Below are positions 15,372-22,747 of a stretch of 23,550 nt of DNA, piece by piece. This stretch comes from UBA5972 sp964480735. GTDB taxonomy: Bacteria; Pseudomonadota; Alphaproteobacteria; Rhodobacterales; Rhodobacteraceae. The stretch spans positions 1-23,550 of the forward strand of contig CAYZQS010000039.1 of NCBI GenBank assembly GCA_964480735.1, written 5' to 3'. Numbering within the stretch: the first letter of the stretch is position 1; each line of letters begins with the position of its first letter. The notes under the pieces were generated by a model. It had not been told where the DNA came from. It searched no databases and saw only the letters and a program-made list of their open reading frames with translations. A program made the translations under genes and the position numbers.

Positions 15372-18059
15372 ATGACCGTCACCGTAGGCCGCGATTCCCA
15401 AAGCACCCGCAAGACACTGAACGTGAACGGAACCAAGGTTGCTTACTATTCAATTCCCGCCGCACAGGCCGCCGGGCTTGGGGATTTCACCCGGCTCCCC
15501 GCCGCCCTGAAAGTGGTGCTGGAAAACATGCTGCGCTTTGAAGACGGCAAGACGGTTACATCGGACGATATCCGCGCCTTTGCGGACTGGGCGGCGCTGG
15601 GCGGTAAAAACCCCCGCGAAATCGCCTATCGCCCGGCCCGGGTGCTGATGCAGGATTTCACCGGCGTGCCGGCGGTTGTTGATCTGGCCGCCATGCGCGA
15701 TGCGATGGTTGATCTTGGTGGTGACCCTGAAAAGATCAATCCGCTGAACCCGGTTGATTTGGTGATTGACCATTCCGTGATGATTGATGAATTTGGCAAT
15801 CCGCGGGCCTTTCAGATGAACGTGGACCGGGAATATGAACGCAATATCGAACGCTACACTTTCCTGAAATGGGGCCAGTCGGCCTTTGACAATTTCCGCG
15901 TGGTGCCACCGGGCACCGGCATCTGCCATCAGGTAAATCTGGAATATCTGGCGCAAACCATATGGACGGAAAAGGATCAGAACGGCGTAGACATTGCCTA
16001 TCCTGACACGCTGGTTGGAACGGACAGCCACACGACTATGATCAATGGTCTTGCGGTTTTGGGATGGGGTGTTGGCGGGATCGAGGCTGAGGCGGCCATG
16101 CTGGGGCAGCCGATTTCCATGCTGATCCCCGAGGTTGTCGGCTTCAAACTGACCGGAGAGATGGTCGAGGGCACCACTGCCACCGATCTGGTGCTGCGCG
16201 TTGTGGCCATGCTGCGCGAAAAAGGCGTGGTTGGCAAATTTGTTGAGTTTTACGGTGAGGGTCTGGACCGTCTGCCGCTGGCGGACCGGGCCACAATCGC
16301 CAACATGGCCCCCGAATACGGGGCCACCTGTGGCTTTTTCCCGGTCGATGGCGAAACTCTGCGGTACCTGCGCACTTCGGGCCGCGATGAAGCGCGGATT
16401 GCACTGGTCGAGGCTTATGCCAAAGAAAACGGTCTGTGGCGCGGGGCGGATTATGATCCGGTTTACACGGACACGCTGAACCTTGACATGAGCACCGTGG
16501 TTCCGGCGATTTCCGGCCCCAAACGGCCGCAGGATTTTGTGGCGCTTGATGGTGCGGCAACGGCGTTTGCCGGTGAAATGGAAACCACATTCAAGCGTCC
16601 GTCAGACAAGCAGGTGCCGGTTGCGGGTGAAGACTACACCATGTCCTCAGGCAAGGTTGTGATCGCTTCGATAACCTCATGCACCAACACCTCCAACCCT
16701 TACGTGATGATCGGTGCGGGACTTGTCGCCCGCAAAGCCCGCGCCTTGGGTTTGAACCGCAAACCCTGGGTGAAAACCTCGCTGGCACCGGGATCACAGG
16801 TGGTCAGTGCGTATCTTGAGTCGGCGGGCCTGCAGGATGATCTGGACGCCATCGGGTTTAATCTGGTCGGCTATGGCTGCACCACCTGCATCGGCAATTC
16901 TGGTCCTATTCAGGCGGAACTGTCCGCAGCGGTCGCCGATGGCGATCTGGTTGCCGTGTCCGTTCTGTCCGGCAACCGCAATTTTGAGGGCCGGATTTCA
17001 CCTGACGTGCGTGCCAACTATCTGGCCAGCCCGCCCTTGGTGGTGGCCTACGCGCTGGCCGGAGACATGAATGTCGACCTGACCCGCGATGCGCTGGGGC
17101 AGGATCACGACGGCAACGATGTGTTTTTGAAGGACATCTGGCCAACCACGCAGGAAATCGCCGAACTGGTGGACAAGACCGTCACCCGTGAAGCATTCAC
17201 TGAAAAATACGCCGAGGTTTTCACCGGCGATGATAAATGGCAGGCGGTGGAAACCACCGACAGCCTGACATATGACTGGCCCGGCACGTCAACCTATGTG
17301 CGCAACCCGCCCTATTTTCAGGGCATGTCTGCGGACGCCGGGGTGATTTCGGACATTGAGAACGCCAAGGTGCTGGCCGTTCTTGGTGATATGGTCACAA
17401 CCGACCACATTTCGCCCGCCGGCTCATTTGCAGAAACCACCCCCGCTGGCGGATATCTTGTGGATCATCAGGTGCCCCTGCGCGAATTCAATTCCTACGG
17501 TTCGCGGCGCGGAAATCACGAGGTGATGATGCGCGGCACATTTGCCAATATTCGGGTGCGAAACGAAATGCTGGACGGGGTAGAGGGCGGGTATACCCTT
17601 GGGCCGGACGGTGAACAGACGTCAATTTATGACGCGGCGATGGCCTATCAGGCGGCGGGCACGCCGCTGGTTATATTCGGAGGTGCGCAATACGGTGCCG
17701 GGTCTTCGCGGGACTGGGCCGCCAAGGGCACGTCGCTGCTGGGTGTGAAGGCGGTGATCTGTGAGAGTTTTGAGCGCATACACCGCAGCAATCTTGTGGG
17801 CATGGGCGTTATACCACTGGAGTTTACCAATGGTGACAGCCGCAAATCGCTGGGGCTGACAGGCGAAGAAACGGTCTCTATCAGCGGGTTGTCGGGCGAC
17901 CTGAAGCCGCTGGCCGAAGTGCCTGCGGCCATCACAATGGCGGATGGCACGGTGCGGGCTATCACCCTGAAATGCCGGATCGATACTGAAGTCGAGATCG
18001 AGTATGTGGAAAACGGCGGCGTGCTGCACTACGTGCTGCGGGATCTGGCGAAAAGCTAA
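15372..18059 (+). CDS. acnA: Aconitate hydratase
   Basis: Aconitase isomerises citrate to isocitrate in the TCA cycle. The 895-residue protein is of the AcnA/IRP1 type. The [4Fe-4S] ligands are Cys437 in SCTNTSNP and Cys503 and Cys506 in GYGCTTCIGN. The C-terminal swivel domain has the GAGSSRDWAAKG motif. The ATG at 15372 is preceded by GAGGT seven bases upstream. It diverges from ccmA and converges on the dienelactone-hydrolase-like gene, with a long inverted repeat just after its stop. The operator-like palindromes upstream suggest controlled expression. Confidence 0.97.
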   Translation: MTVTVGRDSQSTRKTLNVNGTKVAYYSIPAAQAAGLGDFTRLPAALKVVLENMLRFEDGKTVTSDDIRAFADWAALGGKNPREIAYRPARVLMQDFTGVPAVVDLAAMRDAMVDLGGDPEKINPLNPVDLVIDHSVMIDEFGNPRAFQMNVDREYERNIERYTFLKWGQSAFDNFRVVPPGTGICHQVNLEYLAQTIWTEKDQNGVDIAYPDTLVGTDSHTTMINGLAVLGWGVGGIEAEAAMLGQPISMLIPEVVGFKLTGEMVEGTTATDLVLRVVAMLREKGVVGKFVEFYGEGLDRLPLADRATIANMAPEYGATCGFFPVDGETLRYLRTSGRDEARIALVEAYAKENGLWRGADYDPVYTDTLNLDMSTVVPAISGPKRPQDFVALDGAATAFAGEMETTFKRPSDKQVPVAGEDYTMSSGKVVIASITSCTNTSNPYVMIGAGLVARKARALGLNRKPWVKTSLAPGSQVVSAYLESAGLQDDLDAIGFNLVGYGCTTCIGNSGPIQAELSAAVADGDLVAVSVLSGNRNFEGRISPDVRANYLASPPLVVAYALAGDMNVDLTRDALGQDHDGNDVFLKDIWPTTQEIAELVDKTVTREAFTEKYAEVFTGDDKWQAVETTDSLTYDWPGTSTYVRNPPYFQGMSADAGVISDIENAKVLAVLGDMVTTDHISPAGSFAETTPAGGYLVDHQVPLREFNSYGSRRGNHEVMMRGTFANIRVRNEMLDGVEGGYTLGPDGEQTSIYDAAMAYQAAGTPLVIFGGAQYGAGSSRDWAAKGTSLLGVKAVICESFERIHRSNLVGMGVIPLEFTNGDSRKSLGLTGEETVSISGLSGDLKPLAEVPAAITMADGTVRAITLKCRIDTEVEIEYVENGGVLHYVLRDLAKS

Positions 18060-18062
18060 CGA

Positions 18063-18141
18063 GTGTCATCCCCGCGAAAGCGGGGACCTCTCAACCAAAG
18101 CGCTGCCCTGAATGAGGTCCCCGCTTTCGCGGGGATGACAC
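18063..18141. repeat. 28-bp perfect inverted repeat between convergent genes, REP-like
   Basis: The arms 18063-18090 and 18114-18141 are perfect reverse complements separated by 23 bases. Each arm contains CCCCGCGAAAGCGGGG or its complement, itself a 6-bp stem with a GAAA or TTTC loop. The element begins three bases after the acnA stop and ends two bases before the opposing gene's stop, so it can act as a bidirectional terminator. The GTCATCCCCGCGAAAGCGGGG core resembles a known interspersed bacterial repeat, from memory. Confidence 0.8.
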
Positions 18142-18143
18142 AC

Positions 18144-19085
18144 CTATTTCAGCGCCGCTTTCATAAACGCCGTCGCTCGCACCAAAGCGTCTTTGGCAGC
18201 CAGATCATCGGCAAACGTGCGCACGTTGGGCGGGCGGAAGTCAAAGCCGCGCCCGACGCCGGGATAAATGATCAGCCGCACCTGTTTGCCGGAGCGTTTC
18301 ATGAATGACACAGCGGTTTCGATCGAGCGGCGACGCTGGTATTGCTCGTATTCGCCGATGAAAACAAGCGCGGGAATTTCAAGTTCGTTCAGGTCCCGGT
18401 GATAGCGGTAAACCTGTGCCGGTTCAGGCGCATTTGGATCCTGCCAATGCGGATAATAAGACACATAACACGCCACATCCTTTTTCTGCCGTTCAAAGGC
18501 CACGGCCACCCTTAGCGTATACAGCCCACCCCGGGTATGAGAATAAAGGCAGATTTTTGAGGACGACAGGTCCGGCAGTGACAGCAGATAGTCCACGCCG
18601 GCGTTCACGTCTGATTCAGTGATCGGGTCGTGTTCGATCGGCAGAATGTCAATAAAGCGCGCACTGTAAACATCCGGTGCCAGCACCACAAAACCACGGG
18701 CAGCCAAACGACGGGCCAGATTTTGGATAAAAGGGTCAAGGCCGCGCCGCCCGTGCTGAAACAAAACACCGGGATATTTTCCGTCGCCCTTTGGCCGGTA
18801 CACAATGGCCGGAACTTCTGTATCGTCAAGCGGGTTGATATAACTTACGTCCCTTTCCTCGACCTCAAAATTATCCGGGACATTCATCACGCCGTTGATA
18901 AACCACTCATCCGACCACCAGAATTTTTCACTGATCGGCCGGGTGTTAGACGGCGCGTCAAGTGTTCGCCCGGTCACGGTGTCAGAGGCCTGCGGAGCCG
19001 GAGAAATAGATTCCTGCGCCGTTGCCGGTGCCAACCACAGAAAAAATGCAAGTGGTGCGAAGACGAATTGGAAATATCGTTTCAT
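18144..19085 (-). CDS. Exported dienelactone-hydrolase-like protein, catalytic residues altered
   Basis: The 313-residue product starts at the ATG at 19085-19083 (GGAG site upstream). It has a signal peptide (FVFAPLAFFLWLAPATAQ, cleavage near residue 24) and an alpha/beta-hydrolase fold of the dienelactone hydrolase family (PGVLFQHGRRGLDPF, GFVVLAPDVYS). The usual nucleophile motif G-x-[CS]-x-G-G reads SHTRGG (182-187), with Thr184 at the nucleophile position. The catalytic-histidine motif YPGxxHGF reads YPGVGRGF, with Arg279 in place of His. The usual acid region reads IGEYEQYQ. The protein may therefore be a binding or non-classical member. The ORF extends in frame to 19190, but that start would precede the signal peptide. 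Confidence 0.75.
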   Translation of the reverse strand: MKRYFQFVFAPLAFFLWLAPATAQESISPAPQASDTVTGRTLDAPSNTRPISEKFWWSDEWFINGVMNVPDNFEVEERDVSYINPLDDTEVPAIVYRPKGDGKYPGVLFQHGRRGLDPFIQNLARRLAARGFVVLAPDVYSARFIDILPIEHDPITESDVNAGVDYLLSLPDLSSSKICLYSHTRGGLYTLRVAVAFERQKKDVACYVSYYPHWQDPNAPEPAQVYRYHRDLNELEIPALVFIGEYEQYQRRRSIETAVSFMKRSGKQVRLIIYPGVGRGFDFRPPNVRTFADDLAAKDALVRATAFMKAALK

Positions 19086-19168
19086 TGTTAACTCCGTGTA
19101 TGTGACGCCCACCAAAATCAAAGTTGCCGTAACTTCGTTTTGGTCTATTTCACAACGATAATAAAATT

Positions 19169-19197
19169 GTTCAGCACCACAATGTGGCACAATGAAC
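19169..19197. promoter_or_regulatory. Nested inverted repeat in the region between divergent genes
   Basis: GTTCA (19169-19173) and TGAAC (19193-19197) flank CCACA-a-TGTGG (19177-19187). The nested dyad lies between the hydrolase-like gene (minus) and the dioxygenase gene (plus). The 244-base region 19086-19329 holds no gene that I can support. This could be an operator or a small hairpin. Confidence 0.35.
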
Positions 19198-19329
19198 CTG
19201 TTGCTCGCTGGATGAGACTGTCACCGATGGCGGCTGCGCCCATTGCCGGACATAAAAAAGCACGCCAGAGCAGATAAACGTTGTTGGGTTCTCTCTTACA
19301 ATTTGAAACATGCCACCCATATAAACCGC

Positions 19330-19665
19330 ATGAAAAACGCATCCATCATCACCGACTATCACGCCCACATCTATTTTGATGCCGACACTGTCAATCAGGC
19401 CCGCACGCTTTGCGAGGCTGCGGCAGAAACCTTCGGAGTCGCCATGGGCCATATGCACGAGCGTCCCGTGGGCCCGCATCCGATGTGGTCCTGCCAGCTT
19501 TCGGCCACGCCGCAGCAGTTTGCAAACCTATTGCCGTGGCTGACCCTGAACCGGGATGGGTTGATTGTCTTTTGCCATCCCGGCACCGGCGATCATTTGA
19601 CCGATCACACAGAACATGCAATCTGGCTGGGCACGGGTCTTGAATTGGACCTGTCAATTTTTTGA
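19330..19665 (+). CDS. DOPA 4,5-dioxygenase family protein
   Basis: The 111-residue product has the histidine pattern of the small DOPA 4,5-dioxygenase family: YHAHIYFD near the N-terminus, GHMHERPVGPHPMWSCQL in the middle and HPGTGDHLTDHTEHAIWLG near the C-terminus. Characterised members are extradiol ring-cleaving enzymes that convert DOPA to seco-DOPA forms. The substrate here is not known. I start at the ATG at 19330, just before the conserved region. The ribosome site is weak, and an ATG at 19243 is also in frame. The methyltransferase-like gene follows after 13 bases. Confidence 0.82.
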   Translation: MKNASIITDYHAHIYFDADTVNQARTLCEAAAETFGVAMGHMHERPVGPHPMWSCQLSATPQQFANLLPWLTLNRDGLIVFCHPGTGDHLTDHTEHAIWLGTGLELDLSIF

Positions 19666-19678
19666 AAGCGGGGAAATC

Positions 19679-20128
19679 GTGAAATCAAGTGTGTATGACG
19701 TGCCGCCGGTCTGGACCTTGGAGGCCGCCGTGGTGGCCTGGGTCCTGGGACGCTATTTGCCGGTCTGGGATTTTTCCGCGATTGTACCGGGCTGGCTTGG
19801 CTGGCTGGTGATGTTGGCAGGTGTAGGACTGGTGTTTTGGTCGGCCAGTTGGTTTCGCCGCAAACAAACCACCATTAACCCAAAACTTGAACCGACATCG
19901 CTGATCGTCGAGGGACCGTACCGGTTCAGCCGAAACCCGATCTATCTGGGAATGGCGGTGTTTCTGACGGGCTGGGCCCTGTGGATCGGCGCGGTGTCGG
20001 CTTTGGTGGTGCCTTTTGTTTTTGCCCGTATCATCACCCGGCGGTTCATCCTGCATGAAGAGGAAAACCTGCGGGCGCAGTTTGGGCAGGAAGCCGAAGA
20101 TTTCATCGCCAAGACCCGCCGCTGGTAG
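19679..20128 (+). CDS. PEMT/ICMT-type integral-membrane methyltransferase
   Basis: This 149-residue protein has about three hydrophobic segments, then GPYRFSRNPIYLGM and a C-terminal HEEENLRAQFG...RRW pattern. These are the SAM-binding hallmarks of phospholipid methyltransferase and isoprenylcysteine carboxyl methyltransferase relatives. The methyl acceptor cannot be inferred. I choose the GTG at 19679-19681 as the start: it has a GGGGA ribosome site and begins 13 bases after the dioxygenase stop. The in-frame ATG at 19616 lies inside the dioxygenase gene. The pair is probably co-transcribed. Confidence 0.78.
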   Translation: MKSSVYDVPPVWTLEAAVVAWVLGRYLPVWDFSAIVPGWLGWLVMLAGVGLVFWSASWFRRKQTTINPKLEPTSLIVEGPYRFSRNPIYLGMAVFLTGWALWIGAVSALVVPFVFARIITRRFILHEEENLRAQFGQEAEDFIAKTRRW

Positions 20129-20223
20129 ATTGTAACAATTCTCTAACGAAGGCTTGATTGGTCAGGCACAGTTATTGGGTTTATGGATAGCAGACCGAAA
20201 CTTTGAATTAGGTTAGATTGCCC

Positions 20224-20434
20224 ATGCGTATCTTTTTCTTTGCCGTGGTNNNNNNNNNNNNNNNNNNNNNNNNNNNNNNNNNNNNNNNNNNNNNNNNNNN
20301 NNNNNNNNNNNNNNNNNNNNNNNNNNNNNNNNNNNNNNNNNNNNNNNNNTACCGTTACCGGGTCACTTCCAATTGTTGTCATCATTCAGAAAGTCAAAAA
20401 CGGCCCTATCCTGGCGGCGGCCCGCTGGAACTGA
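20224..20434 (+). CDS. Possible gene interrupted by an assembly gap
   Basis: An ATG at 20224 opens a hydrophobic start (MRIFFFAVV) that runs into the gap at 20250. It could be a signal peptide or a membrane segment. After the gap a plus-strand frame gives about 27 residues, including VTGSLPIVVIIQKVKNGPI, and stops at 20432-20434. The two pieces are in different frames at the placeholder spacing, so whether they belong to one gene is unknown. The 3' end would overlap the convergent EamA gene by about 29 bases. No function can be assigned. Confidence 0.3.
20250..20349. other. Assembly gap (100 N placeholder)
   Basis: Exactly 100 N, a standard placeholder for unknown length. It interrupts a possible plus-strand gene downstream of the methyltransferase gene, so genes may be missing here. 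Confidence 0.95.
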
Positions 20435-21314
20435 TGGGCTGGGCCCCTAAGGCGCTGGTTTCACGGTGCCAGACGTAAAGCCCTGCGGCAACGATCACGA
20501 TTGATCCTGACAGGGTAAAGGCATTTGGCACTTCGGCAAAAAACAGAAATCCCCAAAGTGCGTTGAACAGCAAGCCGAAATAGCCAAACGGCGCCAGCAC
20601 CGAGACTTCGCTTAACACCAATGCCCGGATCAAAAGGTAGTGCCCGATACTGGCAAAGGCACCAATGGCCAACATGTGCGGCACATCCTTCAGGCCCGGC
20701 ATCTGCCAGACAAAGGGCACGATCAGGCTGGCCAGAATGGTGCCAAACAGGGCGGTATATAAAAAACTGGTCCAGGGGCTTTCACCCAGCGCCAGCATAC
20801 GGGTTGAAATCACAAACCCGGCATAGCTGGCAGCAGCACCAAGCGGCAGCAATGCCGCCAGTGTAAAAGCGTCACTTCCGGGGCGGATGATGATCGCAGC
20901 GCCGATCAACCCCGCCAACACCCCCATCCAGCGGCGCAGGCCAACCTGCTCGCCCAGAATGAAAAACGCCAGCACCGTGATCAGCAGCGGCCCCACCTCA
21001 AATATCGCCGCGACGGTCGCCAGCTGCAGGTGGCTGATGCCAAAGAAAAAGAACATGGTGGCGGAAAAAATAAAAGCGGAGCGTAAAAACTGCACGCCGG
21101 GATTTGATGTGCGCAAAACGGTATTCAGGCGCGGCGCAAGAAACAACAGCGACAGTCCCAACTGGCTTGCAAAGCGCACCCAGACGATCTGTAGCGGGTG
21201 ATACCCGGTCATCAGGCCCTTGGCCAAAGCGTCCATCGACGTCAGTGCAGCCATTGCCAGAACCATCAAAATTATGGCTTTTGCGGTGACGCTGAGGCGG
21301 GAAAAGGCGGCCAA
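20406..21314 (-). CDS. EamA-family (DMT superfamily) transporter
   Basis: The 302-residue protein has about ten hydrophobic segments in two homologous halves, as in EamA/DMT metabolite transporters. Examples are the YVWHRE end of the last helix, and ATVAAIFEVGPLLITVLAFFILGE, quoted in two parts (ATVAAIFEVGP and LLITVLAFFILGE), in the first half. The substrate is unknown. The best start is a TTG at 21314-21312, because the next ATG would remove half of the first helix; TTG use lowers start confidence. It lies 13 bases after the nitrile hydratase alpha stop on the same strand and is probably co-transcribed. It might move the nitrile, amide or another metabolite, but that is inference from position only. 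Confidence 0.87.
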   Translation of the reverse strand: MAAFSRLSVTAKAIILMVLAMAALTSMDALAKGLMTGYHPLQIVWVRFASQLGLSLLFLAPRLNTVLRTSNPGVQFLRSAFIFSATMFFFFGISHLQLATVAAIFEVGPLLITVLAFFILGEQVGLRRWMGVLAGLIGAAIIIRPGSDAFTLAALLPLGAAASYAGFVISTRMLALGESPWTSFLYTALFGTILASLIVPFVWQMPGLKDVPHMLAIGAFASIGHYLLIRALVLSEVSVLAPFGYFGLLFNALWGFLFFAEVPNAFTLSGSIVIVAAGLYVWHRETSALGAQPISSSGPPPG

Positions 21315-21327
21315 GGTTGTTTAAGCC

Positions 21328-21975
21328 TTACGGTGAACGGGCAAGGGCAACCCCGATCATGGCATCCCGGCTTACCAGTGCTGCCAGTTCTGGCTGCGAC
21401 CAGCCATCGGTGCCTACCGGCCGACGCGGGATCACCACATAGCGCATGTCCGCCGTGCTGTCATGCACCCGCACAGTGGTTTCCTTTGGCAGGTCCAGCC
21501 CAAATTCCCGCAACACCGCGCGTGGAGTTTTCACCACGCGAGAGCGGTAAGCCCGTTGTTTGTACCAGTCCGGCGGCAGCCCCAGCAGGTTGCGGGGATA
21601 ACACGAACACAGGGTGCAGACGATCACGTTGTGAACGTCGGCTGTGTTTTCAACCGCAATCAGCTTTAGCGCATCAATTTCAAGCCCCAGTTCTTTGGCG
21701 GCAGATGATGCGTCAACGCGAAGGCGTGCCAGAAAATCCACATCCGTCCAGGCCCGGGCCACCAATCTGGCACCATCCGCGGGCGAGCGTGCATCCATTT
21801 TTTCGATGACCTGCGTCACCTCGGCCTCTGTGGTCACGCCCTTTTCCACCAGCAGCTCGCGCATGGCGATTTCCATGTTTTGCCAATAGGTCAGCGGCGC
21901 GTCCTGATCTGTGCGATAGGGATGACCCGACGGGCTTTGCCCGTCATGGCTGTGCGTTGGGTGATCATGGGGCAT
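21328..21975 (-). CDS. Cobalt-type nitrile hydratase alpha / thiocyanate hydrolase gamma-like subunit
   Basis: The 215-residue protein is the metal-binding subunit of the nitrile hydratase family. The metal claw is Cys120-Thr-Leu-Cys123-Ser124-Cys125 (VCTLCSCYP), followed by LLGLPPDWYK. CTLCSC with Thr is the cobalt-type signature; iron-type enzymes have CSLCSC. Two of the cysteines are normally oxidised after translation. The enzyme hydrates nitriles to amides; relatives hydrolyse thiocyanate. The first ten residues are His-rich (His3, 5, 8, 10), which is unusual and might hold metal. The ATG overlaps the upstream beta C-half gene by 11 bases. The gene order with the two beta halves matches scnB-scnA-scnC of thiocyanate hydrolase, so the substrate remains open. 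Confidence 0.92.
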   Translation of the reverse strand: MPHDHPTHSHDGQSPSGHPYRTDQDAPLTYWQNMEIAMRELLVEKGVTTEAEVTQVIEKMDARSPADGARLVARAWTDVDFLARLRVDASSAAKELGLEIDALKLIAVENTADVHNVIVCTLCSCYPRNLLGLPPDWYKQRAYRSRVVKTPRAVLREFGLDLPKETTVRVHDSTADMRYVVIPRRPVGTDGWSQPELAALVSRDAMIGVALARSP

Positions 21976-22246
21976 GGTCAGCCTCTTTCTGAGTCAGCCA
22001 ATGGCCAAATATTTCCGCATCCAGTGTATCATCGGGATTTTCCGCAGCTTTTCCCCAGATGTCCGCCATGCGGAAACGCACCCGAAACAATGATGTGCGG
22101 TTGCCTTCTAATCCATATGCCAGCTGCTCTGGATTGCCAAACGGCCCCAGTTCGCGTTCCACCACGCCGGTTTTTCCACGCAGATAGGCGGGGGTTCTTA
22201 TGTGCCCGGGCGGCATCATGGTTGACACGCGCACCCGATCAGTCAT
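21965..22246 (-). CDS. Nitrile hydratase beta C-terminal half (thiocyanate hydrolase alpha-like)
   Basis: The 93-residue protein corresponds to the SH3-like C-terminal domain of nitrile hydratase beta. DRVRV, PPGHIRTPAYLRGKTGVV (residues about 12-29) and SLFRVRFRMADIWG (52-65) match the canonical beta segments, including the arginines that contact the metal centre. It is a free-standing protein here, as in thiocyanate hydrolase alpha and three-subunit nitrile hydratases. It overlaps the N-half gene by eight bases (ATGACTGA) and the alpha gene by 11 bases, so all three are coupled. Confidence 0.85.
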   Translation of the reverse strand: MTDRVRVSTMMPPGHIRTPAYLRGKTGVVERELGPFGNPEQLAYGLEGNRTSLFRVRFRMADIWGKAAENPDDTLDAEIFGHWLTQKEADHAP

Positions 22247-22586
22247 CCGGTTTCTCAGCGCATTGCCCGTAGGTTTCCCCGCGTGCTGCCACCTCTGCCA
22301 TCTTTGCGCCCAGTTCCGCGTTCTTATAAGTCCCCGCTTCCAGCAGGTTCTGATTCACCGAGGCCACCCAACGCTCGTAATAGCTCATGGTTTCATAGGC
22401 GGTTTCACCCAGATCCTCAATACAGCGCCGCAACCCGTCGACCGTAAACAACCCTTTGCCTGACGTGATCACCATCAGCGCGTCCACCCGTTTTTCCCAC
22501 AGGGCAAAATCGTGGTCCTCCGGCACAACCGGGCCGGCGTCCTGTCCGCCCATATCGTGCCATCGCTGTCCGGTAAACTCTGTCAT
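22239..22586 (-). CDS. Nitrile hydratase beta N-terminal half (thiocyanate hydrolase beta-like)
   Basis: The 115-residue protein begins with the nitrile hydratase beta N-terminus (HDMGGQDAGPV at residues 10-20) and has WEKRVDAL and the conserved YYERW (69-73). It ends just before the region that in fused beta subunits continues into the SH3-like domain. I start at the ATG at 22586-22584. The same frame is open upstream to 22862, but that part is antisense to the divergent membrane-protein gene. It could be called a nitrile hydratase accessory protein by some pipelines, but the HDxGG and GPV start favours a true beta half. No clear ribosome site is seen. Confidence 0.82.
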   Translation of the reverse strand: MTEFTGQRWHDMGGQDAGPVVPEDHDFALWEKRVDALMVITSGKGLFTVDGLRRCIEDLGETAYETMSYYERWVASVNQNLLEAGTYKNAELGAKMAEVAARGETYGQCAEKPDD

Positions 22587-22603
22587 AAGCGCCACGTTAC
22601 GCC

Positions 22604-22615
22604 TGCTGCGCAGCA
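22604..22615. promoter_or_regulatory. TGCTGCGCAGCA palindrome upstream of the hydratase genes
   Basis: A perfect 12-base palindrome lies 17 bases upstream of the beta N-half start codon. Its position would suit an operator or a leader hairpin that hides the ribosome site, which is itself not obvious. Chance is possible. Confidence 0.3.
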
Positions 22616-22637
22616 AGGGCAACACGCAGATCCGCGG

Positions 22638-22661
22638 TTCATCTTTGCCAAAATACTCCCC
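22638..22661 (-). repeat. GGGGAGTATTTTGGCAAAGATGAA-type motif, copy 2
   Basis: On the minus strand GGGGAGTATTTTGGC is followed by AAAGATGAA, about 50 bases upstream of the hydratase genes. It resembles the motif at 4827-4849. From memory, this class of motif is common between genes in Rhodobacterales. Function unknown. Confidence 0.45.
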
Positions 22662-22698
22662 GCGCGGCGCGCTCCTGGTCTTTGCAGATCGGGCAGGT

Positions 22699-22727
22699 TT
22701 TACAATTGTGGCAATCGGGTTAACAAT
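22699..22727 (+). promoter_or_regulatory. Weak promoter candidate for the membrane-protein gene
   Basis: TTTACA (22699-22704) and AACAAT (22722-22727) are 17 bases apart, five- and four-of-six matches. The start would be near 22734. The palindrome ACAATTGT overlaps the -35 region. Confidence 0.3.
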
Positions 22728-22747
22728 AGCTAAAACGGGGAAAGCCA

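Noticed and set aside
15221..15436. Upstream extension of ccmA to 15436
   Set aside because: It would cover the acnA promoter and its start. The ABC protein homology begins at the ATG at 15220.
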